Origin: Epiperipatus broadwayi | Taxonomy: Eukaryota > Onychophora > Udeonychophora > Euonychophora > Peripatidae | Assembly (NCBI GenBank): GCA_028023455.1 | Contig: JAQFVV010012398.1 | Location: forward strand, 4,242,682 to 4,306,681 | Direction: 5' to 3' | DNA: 64,000 bases | The notes under the pieces: generated by a model | Databases searched by the model: none | What the model was told of the DNA's origin: nothing | The model's input: only the letters and a program-made list of their open reading frames with translations | Made by a program: the position numbers and the translations under genes | Part shown: positions 1 to 10,892 of the stretch, in pieces | Position numbering within the stretch: the stretch's first letter is position 1 | How the letters are laid out: every line of letters starts with the position of its first letter

Positions 1-9
1 TGAATTTCT

Positions 10-195
10 TTGGAAACAAAAATTTCAATTTTAGATCGCTTAGTGAAATGGGAAGAATCAACAGTGATTGGAAAATGTTTCAGTTTGGGCGAATCCACTA
101 TAAGAGCAATTTATTGGGATTTACATATAAAGGCCATAGAGTTGTCAAAGATTGTGTTGTGGAAATGGGATGGAACAGAATATGAGAAAACTTAG
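10..195 (+). pseudogene. Tigger/pogo-like transposase HTH fragment
   Basis: The first ~33 residues contain the segments KISILDRL and LGESTIRAI, which resemble the N-terminal CENP-B/psq-type helix-turn-helix of Tigger/pogo transposases (family pattern KI.ILDRL...G.STIR.I). That domain binds the terminal repeats of the element. After RAI the resemblance ends and the frame stops 29 residues later. No DDE catalytic domain follows, so this is at most a broken scrap cut by the window edge or by decay. It could be a chance similarity; the call rests on one short motif. Confidence 0.4.
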
Positions 196-204
196 ACTGG
201 GGAA

Positions 205-310
205 TGTAAAATAAAGTAGCTAACAGGTTTCTCTGGGCATAATTGCTGAGAGATTCTTGACTTCGTTTAAGGAGAAGCTACAGTACATCACATCACATCA
301 TCACATGATG
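205..310 (+). repeat. Possible LINE-like 3' end, also seen near 26.4 kb
   Basis: The stretch with a RFLTSFKE-like reading followed by an imperfect ACATC/ATCAC tail resembles 26370-26450, which reads RFLTLSKE followed by ATCATATCATA. A shared short coding end plus simple tail suggests two 3' ends of one retroposon family. The match is short and by eye. Confidence 0.3.
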
Positions 311-1069
311 AATCTGATGTCTCAAATAGCGATAATGATTAAAATACCGTACATGTATGAAAAAAATGTAAATTATGCATAAAAATGTTGTTTTGAATAA
401 AATTAAATACTGTAGTTAATAAAAAAAGTAAAAAAAGTTTGTCTTTAACAATTTTTTTCAAATTTGAAATTTTTTATTAGTCATATTTTATTTCCTTATT
501 TTTTTTTTATGCGAATTTTAAAGTAATTTTACGTTGTTGCTTTGCTTTTATGCGATTTTTGGAAAATTACAGTACTTATCCCCCATTTTTCAAGGTAAGT
601 TAAGTCTATTTTTATGTGATTTCCTTTGTGTGCATTTTCTGAGGAACCTATCTACCACATAAAATGAGACCCAGGTGTAAAAATTCAATTAGTAAAGAAA
701 ATTGAGTCGTAAAACAGATCAATAAATATACACACTGTTAGAAGCAATTCATTTTACTCTAAAGTCATCTTTGGATACTTGAGTATTCAATAAAATACCA
801 GATAATAGTCATACTATATTCTCATTTGCATCATATTCACACTCAGAAACTAGTTTCTTCTCTTCATCATAAAGATCTTCTATTTTCCACACACCTGAAG
901 GTTATACAGCTTACTTTCAACAACACCCTTTTACCTCCTTTCTATTAGCATGCTAACAGCTTGAACTTTTCCATCCAAAACAATAATTATATAGTTATGT
1001 GCTGTTTGTTGGTAAAAATCAATAAAAAAATTAATCAAAAACTATAAAAACATTCAATATCTAAACACA
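311..1069. other. AT-rich spacer, no gene seen
   Basis: Homopolymer A and T runs and no reading frame with a recognisable domain. No repeat structure was noticed. Confidence 0.5.
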
Positions 1070-1175
1070 ATTTGAATGTATTTGGAATATTTAAATAGAG
1101 TTAAATTTTTCTAAAGACATTCAATACTCATATTAATGATGATGAAATAGCCCAACATATAAATACAGCTAATAA
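1070..1175 (+). repeat. Repeat shared with 38160-38262 (PLE-associated)
   Basis: About 100 bp starting TTGAATGTATTTGGAATATT is closely repeated at 38160-38262. Here it lies just upstream of a PLE GIY-YIG remnant. There it forms one arm of a short inverted repeat beside a hammerhead-like motif. I infer that it is a terminal sequence of one Penelope-like family. Confidence 0.5.
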
Positions 1176-1283
1176 TCATTACTCATTTTATTAAAGAAGA
1201 TAAAATAAGTAAAATAATTTATAGGGATTCACAACAAGCATGGATGCAAAAGATGGCAGTAATTAAGAATTTCAAAATTAAAA

Positions 1284-1898
1284 ATGATAGGTATAATACA
1301 TATAAAAGAAACTGCTGAAGTACAAAAAGAACAATTTATTAAATTATATTCTAACTATATTAGGATTATATTTTTTGATAATAAAAATAATATTAGAGGG
1401 AATAAAATATTAAATAATATAAAATGGATAAAAATTGCATATATACCTAAAATTTATGATACATTAACTAAAAATAAAAATTATAAGGATAAAAATAGGA
1501 TGGTTTAACAGTAAAAATTTTGATATATTAATAGGAAATTATCAAATTAACGATATTAAATATATAAAGGGAACAGTATATAAAATTACTTGCGGGGTAT
1601 ATAAATGGTTTATGGACAAACATCTAAACAATTAGAACAAAGGGCAAAAGAACATAATAGTGCTATTGAAAGGAGAGATGATAGATCTGCATTATATGTT
1701 CATTATTTAAAATTTGGACATAAAATAGATTGTATTAAAAACATAAGACTATTAAATTATATAAAGGAAATAAATAGAAGAAAAATATATGAAACAAATT
1801 ATATAAAATGTAATATAAATACATGTATGAACATTTACAAAAAGTCAATTGATTTAAGGAATGATTGGATAAGGGATAAAGAATGGCAAGTAATATAA
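1284..1898 (+). pseudogene. Penelope-like element, C-terminal GIY-YIG remnant
   Basis: Two short frames (1284-1508 and 1605-1898) read as the linker and GIY-YIG endonuclease of a Penelope-like retroelement. Between them the DNA encodes TVYKITCG. The second frame has VYGQTSKQLEQRAKEHN, a typical PLE form of the YIG half (Y.GQT...L..R..EH), then RSALYVHYLKFGHKID, matching the conserved A..H....GH.ID segment. GIY-YIG nicks DNA to prime reverse transcription. No RT core is visible here. The segment is broken by at least one frameshift, so it is a 5'-truncated, decayed copy. Confidence 0.75.
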
Positions 1899-1949
1899 AG
1901 GGAAATATATAAATAAATTGATAGAAATAATGAATTATAGACAATGTCG

Positions 1950-2723
1950 GTAGATATCGCTATGTACATAAGTAATATACGTGTTAGTGTTAGTATTAAT
2001 ATACGTGTTAGTATTAATAGGAGGTATCATATTGAAAAAGGTGAAAAATTTAGAATTACCGAAAAAGGCTTTTATATATATATAATTATTATGTTGATGT
2101 ATTTATAAGTTATTATAATATAATAAAGATTTATATTATATTTTATTGATTAAATGAGAACTTTACAAAGTCCTCAATTTGTATCTGAATGCAATGTTCT
2201 GATCATAGAAAGATTTTGCATAAATATAATTATATAATATGTTGAACATAAAATACTGTGATAATATTTTACTAGAAACTAAATCTACTACTGAAAATAA
2301 ACATATTAAATAGCAAACTGTTCGACAAGATTTTCTCAGTTTGTTTGCCAAGATTTTAAAGTGATAACTAATATCATGTTTATTTAAAATAATACAAGAT
2401 TGTTTGCTTTTTTATGATTACCAACCACTTCAAGATATGTATTTATTTATATATAAATTTATGTGGGTATATGAAGGACTTGTGGTAAACACATCCATTT
2501 GTCATACACTTGACTAGAAATTCAAATCCAGATGGAAACTTTTTTTGGATAATTCAATTAAAATTTTCAACACAGCTTAGGATTATTTTTTAGGGAGTCA
2601 CCCGTATCCAATCTCATAGTTAATGTCTAAATATTATTATTATTCAGAAACAAAAATATCACTAAAACTTGCCCCTGGCAGTGGATTCTAAAAAATAACA
2701 TTTCACTTTTTCTTTTTGAAGGA
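1950..2723. other. AT-rich spacer
   Basis: A short internal duplication around 1975-2025 (AATATACGTGTTAGT occurs twice) and TA runs are the only structure. No coding signal was recognised. Confidence 0.5.
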
Positions 2724-2930
2724 TTCTAGAGAAGCTTACCATCAATGGTCGACTATGTGAATACATATATATATATACACACACATAAACATTATGAATA
2801 TACATGTAGAGTTACATTTACAGAATAACACAAAAAGAATGGCAAGTTCTAGAGAAGCTTACACTCAATAGAAGACTATGTGAGTATATATATACACGCA
2901 AAGACTATGAATATGCATGTAAAAATATTT
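2724..2930. repeat. Two-copy tandem repeat, ~120 bp unit
   Basis: TTCTAGAGAAGCTTAC followed by an ACTATGTGA segment, an (AT)n/(AC)n tract and ATGAATATRCATGTA occurs at about 2724-2820 and again at about 2844-2930 in the same orientation. The copies differ mainly in the dinucleotide tract. This is a simple local duplication with no coding potential. Confidence 0.65.
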
Positions 2931-3668
2931 GCAGCGGTAATATATTTTTGTGTTTATTAAAACATGAACCAATACTTATGTATACAGTATTAAGTTCTCT
3001 CCCCAAATGCAGATGGAAATAGCTAAACATTAAGGTACCAAACTCGAACAATAATGCTTTATTAACATAATGGTAGGCTGGCATTGCTAATGATGTCTTG
3101 AATACAAATTGTTTTGATTTTATTATAATCAAGTAACACATGTTCGTTGGTTTTAAATAGCAATTTTTTTTAACACTTTGTTGTAAGTTCATTATAATCA
3201 TGTGACAAGTGTCAGTAGATAGAAAATTCCCCACAGTTTATTTTAAATAATAACAAATGTAAATATACTTATTTATCAAGCACAAGCAGATTATATAATA
3301 ACACGAAAAGCTGAAACCTTTGTCAGATGCGCCCTAAAAAATTCTTATATGACAACCAATCAGATGTAATAATGACTGCACAGGGAACAAAAAGAAAGAT
3401 CCCTCCTACCCCCATATTTTTATTATCAACTATAATAAGCGCTGTTCCGCATTTTACAAAAATATTCTAGTTCTATCAACTGCATTTAACATTAAAAAAA
3501 AAAAAATTGAATCTACAAAATAAATAGTTCACAGACTTATTCAAACAGATTTCAGATAAATAGCATACAGATCAATATACAAAGGGCTCAAGAACAGTTA
3601 TAATTGTGGAAACACACAACAAATAAATGTAGTCCTAATAAGTACATTAAAAAGGTACATGTAATAAG
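2931..3668. other. Spacer, no gene seen
   Basis: An open frame of 109 codons on the minus strand (2905-3234) has no recognisable domain. I treat it as chance. Confidence 0.45.
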
Positions 3669-3766
3669 TCTTTTTTTTTTACATATATGTCAAAGCATTG
3701 ACCGGGTAGCGAACCTGGACCAGCTGCTTGGAAGACAGCTATGCTAATCGCTAGGCCACCAATGCT
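3669..3766 (-). repeat. tRNA-Gly(TCC)-like minimal SINE with A tail
   Basis: Read on the minus strand, 3694-3766 is a 73-nt tRNA shape. AGCATTG and CAATGCT pair as a 7-bp acceptor stem. An A-box-like TGGCCTAGCGATTAGCA, an anticodon loop CTTCCAA (anticodon TCC) and a B-box-like GGTTCGCTACC follow in order. Directly 3' is GACATATATGT and then an A run (3669-3680 on this strand). A tRNA-like head plus short linker plus A tail is the form of a minimal tRNA-derived SINE or retro-tRNA pseudogene. The intact acceptor pairing leaves a functional tRNA possible, but the tail and the similar copy at 4.8 kb argue for a SINE. Confidence 0.65.
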
Positions 3767-3772
3767 TGAATT

Positions 3773-4429
3773 TTTAATATGCCCAGATTTAGAATTTCAA
3801 ATTATTTTAATGATTAGTATATAGGGTATATGAGCACAGACTTTCACACGACTCACTACTCTCCACACTATCTCATAACACTAATACACTTGAACACATA
3901 TATGTTGAAAAGATAAATAATCACCAACATACGTATTTCATGCTAAACCAGCAATCATCAGTTGGTCCAGATTATCATCGCTACACATATATGCTATAAG
4001 TGCTCAGATATATATTAAGATAGCCAATCTTCATACTTTAATGGACATGCTTCAATCTACTCCACACTCCAACTCTTCAACCGACCATCCAATTGAAAAT
4101 CTGATGATGGAATGCTCAAAGGCTATTATTACAGTTCAGAATTATTTTAATACAACACAATTATCAAAACAGATTTGATAAAAGATTACTATATTTATTG
4201 GAGGAAAAAATCTAAGTATTTTAGAAAAGTCTGAGAAATGATTATTTGCATTAATAATTTACACTTCTCTGAAAGATCACCATTACACTTCATCATTTTC
4301 AAGTAATGCTGATTCATTGCATAATAAAAGTGTCACCAAGATTAATTCACTTTTGCCAATCTATAACTTCTCACATCATCTGAAAAACTCTACAATCCAT
4401 TTCATGATCTTTTATTAATTTTGTTGATC
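3773..4429. other. Spacer, no gene seen
   Basis: AT-rich, with no frame or repeat that I could support. Confidence 0.4.
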
Positions 4430-5560
4430 CAGTTTAAGATTTCAATCAGCCATCTACTAATTATTTCCACTACAAAACATTCAGCCCAGCTCCATTTCAG
4501 TCTTTCAATATTATGATTTAGTGCATCTGATTCAGTTTTCAGATCAATTCCAGTTTTGACACTTGCCACAATCAAACTTATTATAAATTCTCAAACAATA
4601 AAATCATTTATTAAAAATATTTCTTTTTAAAGGCACAGACATAATTCTTTTTAATTGTCAGTTTCTAATTCATAAGCATAATGTTTATTATCTCATATAA
4701 AACAACAAAAAAACACTGACTATTACTTAATCATTTTATTATATTTTTGTTTTCATCTAATAATTCTTGTAACATTCCCTGAAGGTCTAAAGTATTATTT
4801 GTAAAAACAAACAGGGTTTTTTTTTTTTTATGTGTCATAGCATCGGCCGGGAAACAAACCCACTAACCCGGGACAACTGCTTATAAGGCAACTGTGCTGA
4901 CCTCTCGACCACCAACGCTTGATAACAACCACAGTTTTCAAATAATCCAAGTGACTTACATCATCTCCATTTATTTTTATTCCTATAGCATCGTGCTTTA
5001 ATCTTTTGTAAAGCTATAGTAAAAAGTTCTGAAGATATAAATAAAATCATAGTTGCAAATTTCTGTGTTAATTTTCTTAAAATCACCATTTAATTTAATT
5101 ATTACTAATAGATTTTGATAAATATTATACTTAGTCAAATGCTTTTTTCTTAATTTACATTCCCAAAACATAATAACAATTCCTTTTTATAACATTTTTA
5201 ATACTTCAATGTGATCTAATATGCCACAATCACTTTTAAATTCTTTGTTCTTTAGATAAGTTTGAATTTAAAGTTCTCATTGTAACGAATAATCTTAATA
5301 TAAAAATCTTTGTTTAAAACTGACAAATCTATAATTTCTAAATTCTTTTTCATCTCGTATAAATATCAATCAATATTCATAGTGCATTCTTCTAATCACT
5401 TTTCACATCTTTATCTTGTACATAGTTGAGCAAATAATTTATCTATTTTTTCACTCCCTTTTAAGATATCAATAATACTTATTATCATTTCACACAATTC
5501 TTTTATAGTATCAATACAACAGAGATTAAGTGAAGTTATAATCTGGCAGAACAATTAAAA
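4430..5560 (-). pseudogene. Degenerate RTE-like LINE copy (RT to C-terminus)
   Basis: On the minus strand this stretch aligns by eye, block by block, with the RTE-like LINE at 7190-8370 and with its continuation past 15425. Examples are the segments around 4750, 5130-5220 and 5310-5410. No long frame survives. It is interrupted by the tRNA-like SINE at 4817-4919. Near 5330-5400 it runs straight through the position where the other copy holds the 7-kb LTR insertion, so it serves as a paralogous empty site. Confidence 0.6.
4817..4919 (-). repeat. tRNA-like SINE, second copy
   Basis: Minus strand: acceptor arms AGCGTTG and CGATGCT pair with two G-U wobbles. Between them are a TGGTCGAGAGGTCAGCA A-box-like segment and a CTTATAA anticodon loop. 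Next comes TGACACAT and an A run. The 81-nt head is longer than that at 3694-3766, mostly in the region before the T arm. It has the same head, short linker and A tail layout as the first copy. It lies inside the degenerate RTE LINE. Confidence 0.55.
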
Positions 5561-6138
5561 TGTATAAACATATCTTATTTTGATATATACCGATTTCTCC
5601 CTTTCACTATTTTTAAATAAAAATAAATGCTTTATTGCCCTGAGAATTCATAAGCAATTAATACGCTAGAAATGATTGAGCTAAGCCATGATTCATGGAT
5701 TCTAGATTTTTTCATTGCACCAAACCGTGCAAGACATTAATGTTTATATCATTCCATGTATTGCTAATTAGATATTTTTTGCACTTCAAAAATATAGTTA
5801 AATTATTAAGCAACAAATCTTAGGAACTCTTTTTGTATTTAACATGCAATTTGTGGGAAATTTTAGAATAAATACCAAAGAACAATTATAAAGTAAAATA
5901 ATAAATATACATTCACAAACTACATATATAAATGAAATATTATCTGGATTTATCATATATAATTTATTGTACTGAAAATATATACCAATATTTTAGCGAA
6001 GTCGCATGAAATTGGGTAATAAATATAATGAAGACAATTGTAAAGGTGCTGCAAACATTGATATATATATATACTGAATATTGATATATATATATATATA
6101 TATATATACTGAATATTCTACCCATAGAAAACAACTAA
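5561..6138. other. AT-rich spacer with (TA)n tracts
   Basis: Contains paired TATATA tracts at about 6060-6108 separated by ACTGAATATTGA, a small tandem duplication. No gene was seen. Confidence 0.5.
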
Positions 6139-6147
6139 AAATAAATA

Positions 6148-6748
6148 AACAGGCAAAACTCTCCATGCAGTAGTGCCACCCTATGCCAACCAGAGTAATC
6201 AATGGATGCCAGAAGGCTTGTGCTGTAGGAGAGTTTTGCCTGTTTAATAACAGTTATGTGCTAGCATAAAAGATGGTGATCATGTGATGTTTAGTGGTTT
6301 AACACCAATCCTACCTAATAGGATAGTGGTGACTATGGTTGTTAAAGAGTCAAATACACGAATATGTATGGGTGCTGAATTGAGTTCAGACACATATGAC
6401 TATATAAGCTATTGAGCTTAGATTGAAAATATTATTGTGTTTTCAATTAATTCTCATAGTTTTGTAGTTAAGTAAAGATAAAAGGTGGCTGCTGGAGGGT
6501 TGCATTAGATCCTAAGATCTAAGTGCAGTGCTCTCAGATCCAAGGTTCCTCAATGACGAAGGTCACAAGTCAGAAACTAGTCTAGGGATATTGGATGAGT
6601 AGGCACTGGATGGGGATTTTATGCACAAGCCTTCTGGCATCCATTGATTACTCTGGTTGGCACAGGGTGACACTACTGTATGGAAAGTTTTGCCCGTTTA
6701 ATAACAGTTATGTGCTAGCATAAGAGATGGTGTTCATGTGATGTTTAG
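6148..6748 (+). mobile_element. Palindromic short element, copy 1
   Basis: Member of a family with copies at 20.3, 27.1, 41.2 and 43.1 kb. The outer parts are inverted relative to each other. AGGCAAAACTCTCC on the left matches the right-hand end, and GGATGCCAGAAGGCTTGTG occurs in both orientations. A family 3' extension (AACAGTTATGTGCTAGCAT, then ATCATGTGATGTTTAG) is present at the right end and again inside at ~6240. Flanks carry AAATAAATA at 6139-6147 and 6749-6757, a plausible TSD. It has no coding capacity. Copy 1 is the longest and most rearranged copy, with a unique middle (6300-6480). Confidence 0.65.
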
Positions 6749-6757
6749 AAATAAATA

Positions 6758-7189
6758 TCAGAAATTATTTAGATTGATTTTTTTAAAAAAAATTCTTCCA
6801 AATAGAAGGTAATTTGCATGTATCACCACATTTGTTGATACAATCTAGCTTTTTAAAAATCTCAATGGTTTCTCTGATTTGACACTTTTAAAAAAACTCA
6901 TCTAAATAATTTTGGAGGTTTATTATTTTTACTCATTTTCTATTAATAGAACATTCAGTATTATTATACAACTGTTTTCATAATATTTATTATACATGGA
7001 TGAACTCGGGTAATACTTCATTTATATGTATATATTGTATACATGGACTATAAACTTCATCTAAAATAATCTTGAAACTTATTTTGCAATTCCAGACTAC
7101 AATTTAATGACAGTATCATTGACGAACTATAAAAGGTTTACTTTCATAACAATTTGTCAATTACTCTAGTATAAACCAAGCTGCCAGTG
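6758..7189. other. AT-rich spacer
   Basis: No coding or repeat signal was recognised. Confidence 0.4.
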
Positions 7190-8370
7190 AGAATTTCAGA
7201 AATCATCATCATCAATTTCTCCAAGTTTAATCCATCTTCTTCAATCTCTAGCCTCTCTTTTCCACATCACCTCTACCCACTGTCTTATTTCATCCATCCT
7301 TCTCACATGTGGTCTCTTTCTGGTCTTTTACAAGCTCTTGGAATCAGATTTAAATTTCAATTGCCCATTTATTATCATCTATTCTAGCAATATGTCCATC
7401 CCAACTCCACTTCAGCATTTTAATTCTTTCAGTGATGTCAGTAACATATGTTTGTTCTATTACCCATGTATTGTGTACTCAATCTCTTCTTGTTACTTCT
7501 AACATGGATCTCTCCATACTTCTTTGAGTCATCTGAAGTCTCTGTATTGTTCCTCTATTAAGTGTCCAAATCTTAGATCCATAAGTAAGAACTGGTAAAA
7601 CACATTTATCACCTTTTAATATTAAGCTATTTCTACAAAAACATTCCATCTAAATTTAATTCTATGATTAATTTCAACAATTATGTTTCCATCTATAGTA
7701 ACAATCTGACCAAGATATTTGTAGTTGTTAACTTCTTTTGAGAAAATCTACTGAATATTATTTTAGCTTTTTTAACTTTTACCTTTAGTTCTAACTTCTT
7801 ACTTTCATTTGATAATTCTTGTAATATTTCCTGAAGTTCTGAAGCATTATTTGCAAAAACAACTACATCATCTGTAAAATCTAAATGACATAATTTCCAT
7901 TTACTTTTCTTCTTTTAACTTCCCATTTTAATCCACAAAACTGCTGTAAAAAGTTTTGAAAATATGGAGTCACCTTTGTCTTACACCGTTAGTCAAACTT
8001 AACCTTCCTAGTATCATTATGTAATCTAATTGTTGCTATTGTATTTTTATAAATATTCTTCAGAATATGATATCCTCAGTCTATATCTTGATGATCCAAT
8101 GCTTTAATCACTGAACAAATGCTTATAGAATCAAATGCCTTTTAATAATCTTCAAATCCAAAACATAATAGCAACTCATATTCATTGGTCCTTTCTATAA
8201 CTTCTCTCAATACATGGATATAATCTACTGTATTAAAACCATTTTTAAATCCAGCTTGTTCTTTTGATTAGTTGAAATCCAATGTTCTCTGCAGATGAGT
8301 TGTAATTATCTTGTTAAAATTTTTGTATAAAACTGATAAAAGATTAATAGGTCTATAATTTCTAATGTCT
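7190..8370 (-). pseudogene. RTE-like LINE, distal RT and 3' end (split by LTR insertion)
   Basis: Minus-strand continuation of the LINE whose 5' part is at 15426-16900. Directly inside the insertion junction it reads RNYRPINLLSVLYK, the RT motif following the IFKKDDKD segment on the other side. Then come EQAGF and KAFDSI (fingers and motif A region), a degraded F.DD-type catalytic segment near 7880, and LTYGSKIW/LN...IQRLQ and WDGHIAR, typical of RTE C-termini. It ends with RRWIKLGEI and a short (GAT)n 3' tail at about 7198-7212, a known RTE trait. Several stops and frameshifts make it dead. Confidence 0.8.
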
Positions 8371-10376
8371 TGTAACAGAATATAATATGCCGTCACATTA
8401 TTTTACAATTAAAATGAAAGATCACAAATAAAAATTGATTTATTAAAAAGAAAGAAAACTTAACTTAAAAACTGAAATTTAAAAACTGTTTAACGTATAT
8501 ATAGATCGCGTGATGGACAACTTTAAAAACTATTTTAAAAAATAGTTTTATTTGAAAGTAATTTTTTTTGTAAAAAAGTAAAAGATATAAAGATTTGATA
8601 TTTTTGGAAATAGAAATAATGTTGATTTCTATAATCTTAGAAAATGGAAATGATTGTTTTATTAATTAAATGATTGTTCGAAAACAAGCTAGCCCTTGAG
8701 GCATTTAAAATAAATTAAAGGGTAAGGTAAGAGAGTACAAAGAAATTAAATGCAATGCAAACACCAAAAATTCAGCACGGACCGTAACTGAAACACCAGA
8801 GGATTAGTGACGTATTGCCGATTGAATCCTAAGATCAAATGATAAGAGGCTAAGAAAAATATAAAAGCCAAATGATTATTATAATTGTTATCTGAGAGCT
8901 GACTATGAATATGTCGTTATAACTAGCTATATTGCAGATTTTCACGATGTGGAAGTCTGCAATAGAATTAGATTTTCCGGGCAACCAGCTGAGACCTCCC
9001 TATGCCAGTTAGGAACCAAAAAGGAATGGCAAGTGGTGGCTTCATTTTTAAAAAGGAAGAACAAACAATCTATATAAGTGATCACGAAGATGGACCTCAG
9101 AATCTGTAAAGTATAAACTTTTGCCAATTGAACTTTCTTTTAAATAATTACCGTATAAAGTCAATAAGTAATCAATCAAAAAAAAAAAAGTAATATAAAT
9201 GAATGTACTCTTATCTGACCAAGAATAGAACTCTAAATCAATTGTAAATATTTGTTTTTATATACGTTTGCTATTTCAATCATTTCCATTTTTTTTAATT
9301 TAATTATTTATGTTTGTGTTTAACTAGGTTATTTATTTCTATCTGTTAAATAAAATGTATTAAATTAAAGTTGGGTGTAGATAGCTGCATGGATAAAAAG
9401 TAATAACTTTTTAAATTCGTTTATGTTTAATTTAAAGGATTTTAGTGTCAGGCTATTTGTTTCGTAGTTAGAGCAATGCTTGTGGAAGGATATATGGGTG
9501 TTTATATTAATGTAATGTGAAGCGTGTTTAGCATACAGGGCAACATGCCCAACTGAATGCATGACCCCAAAGAGGCAGTCATATCGTTGAAATGGTGGCA
9601 GATGTATTTCCTGCGCCATTGACCCCTTCTAGCTCTATGGACAGGGATTTATAAGACGGCAGAAAGACCGCTTTCCCCCATACGTAGCACTCTTTAAAAT
9701 AAAAAAAAATTATATACATGATTCCTTAGTCTAACAGATGCCCTTTCCTGATCTAGACACGGATCATTTCCTTCAAATAATATCACGCCGTCAGATGCCC
9801 ATTCCTGTCGGCGTGGTTTTATGCTAGCATCTTCATATTGCATTAGTTGCAAATATATATCTGGAAGCTGACATTGGGTTGGCTACGAACTTTTAGTCTG
9901 AGACTGAATGAATGTTTTGATAAGTTTTAAGTGAAAAAAAATCTATGTAGACTATCTATGCTCGTCATGCTAAAGTAAAATATAATTTAAATATCCATCT
10001 GTGCGATCTATTGAAAATAGTAATTTAAATTTTAAAAAAAAAAAATATTAATGTTAAAACCTAAAATAAATTTATTCCTCAATTTTAAATGTGCATTAAT
10101 AAAAATCTATTTTTGTGTTAATTACTGGCAGTGGCTTATTCTATTTTATTGTTATAAATATTTAATATATATACTTTGAGAATAGAAATCTATTGACACG
10201 TATAAATGTTTAAAATCTCTGCTACTCTATGAGCTAGTGACTAGGGCTGACGGCCGTGATCTTAACAGCACGTATCTGTCGACTTTATAAATTTTCTAGG
10301 TTCAAAGTAGCCTAGTGGCGCTCTGTCGGCAGATGCGGTAAGACTGGAAATGTCATCATCATCCCGGACCGTTAAA
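8371..10376 (+). repeat. LTR1 (2006 bp), 5' LTR
   Basis: Starts TGTAACAG and ends GTTAAA. It has private 5'-half variants compared with LTR2 and LTR3, for example CGTCAC where the others read CATCAC and GCGTGATGG where they read GCATGATGG. It shares all 3'-half variants with LTR2. It contains a 7-bp stem CACGCCG/CGGCGTG at 9784-9815 and a TTTATAAGACGG TATA-like site near 9650. The small minus-strand ORFs inside (61 and 84 codons) repeat only because the LTR repeats, and I do not call them genes. Confidence 0.9.
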
Positions 10377-10892
10377 GTGGTGCCCAACGTGGGGCACGGT
10401 GTTTAATAAACCACGAGTACCTTGAAAATTAAGCCAGTAATATTTTTTTTTCTGAAATCAGAATATATTTTTTGTATTATATAGTTATAAACTTGAATTT
10501 TGTGTAAAAAGTACTGCCAGTAAGAAAATTGTGCATATGTAGAAATAAATGCGAGGAATAAAACGTAATAATTATAAATCATAATTTAATTTTAAAAAAA
10601 AGTCTAAAATCACGTAACATCTTTGACTTGCCTAAGTTAATAATGAAATGTAGGGGAAAGGGAACTATTGAGGGAGGAGGTGTAATCTCAGCTGGGGTGA
10701 AAAGGAAAGAATAGTCAGCATTTTTTTCTTGTAATTACTAACCAAAGTTATGTCTTTTCATTAATAACCAAAGTTTTGTCTTTTAAAAAAAAAAAATTTA
10801 GTATAATCAATTTGTGTAACGTCATTACTAACCCTAAGTAAATTCTTTTTTTTTTTTTTAATGTTTTGTTTTTTTGAGGAAGTTTACTGATA
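10377..10892 (+). mobile_element. Internal region 1, non-coding
   Basis: 516 bp between LTR1 and LTR2. It begins with the primer-binding site and contains a purine-rich stretch at about 10653-10682. The bases immediately before LTR2 (GAGGAAGTTTACTGATA) are a weak polypurine tract. No reading frame of note. It is nearly identical to internal region 2, with differences mainly in homopolymer lengths. Confidence 0.8.
10378..10395 (+). promoter_or_regulatory. Primer-binding site, tRNA-Lys type
   Basis: TGGTGCCCAACGTGGGGC lies one base after the end of LTR1. The established Lys(CUU)-type retroelement PBS is TGGCGCCCAACGTGGGGC, so this is one mismatch away. It is where reverse transcription would be primed. 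Confidence 0.85.

Noticed and set aside
2905-3234. 109-codon minus ORF
   Set aside because: No domain, no homologous repeat, and composition as expected by chance in AT-rich DNA.
3694-3766. Functional tRNA-Gly gene
   Set aside because: Possible from the fold, but the A tail directly downstream and a related tailed copy at 4.8 kb favour a SINE.
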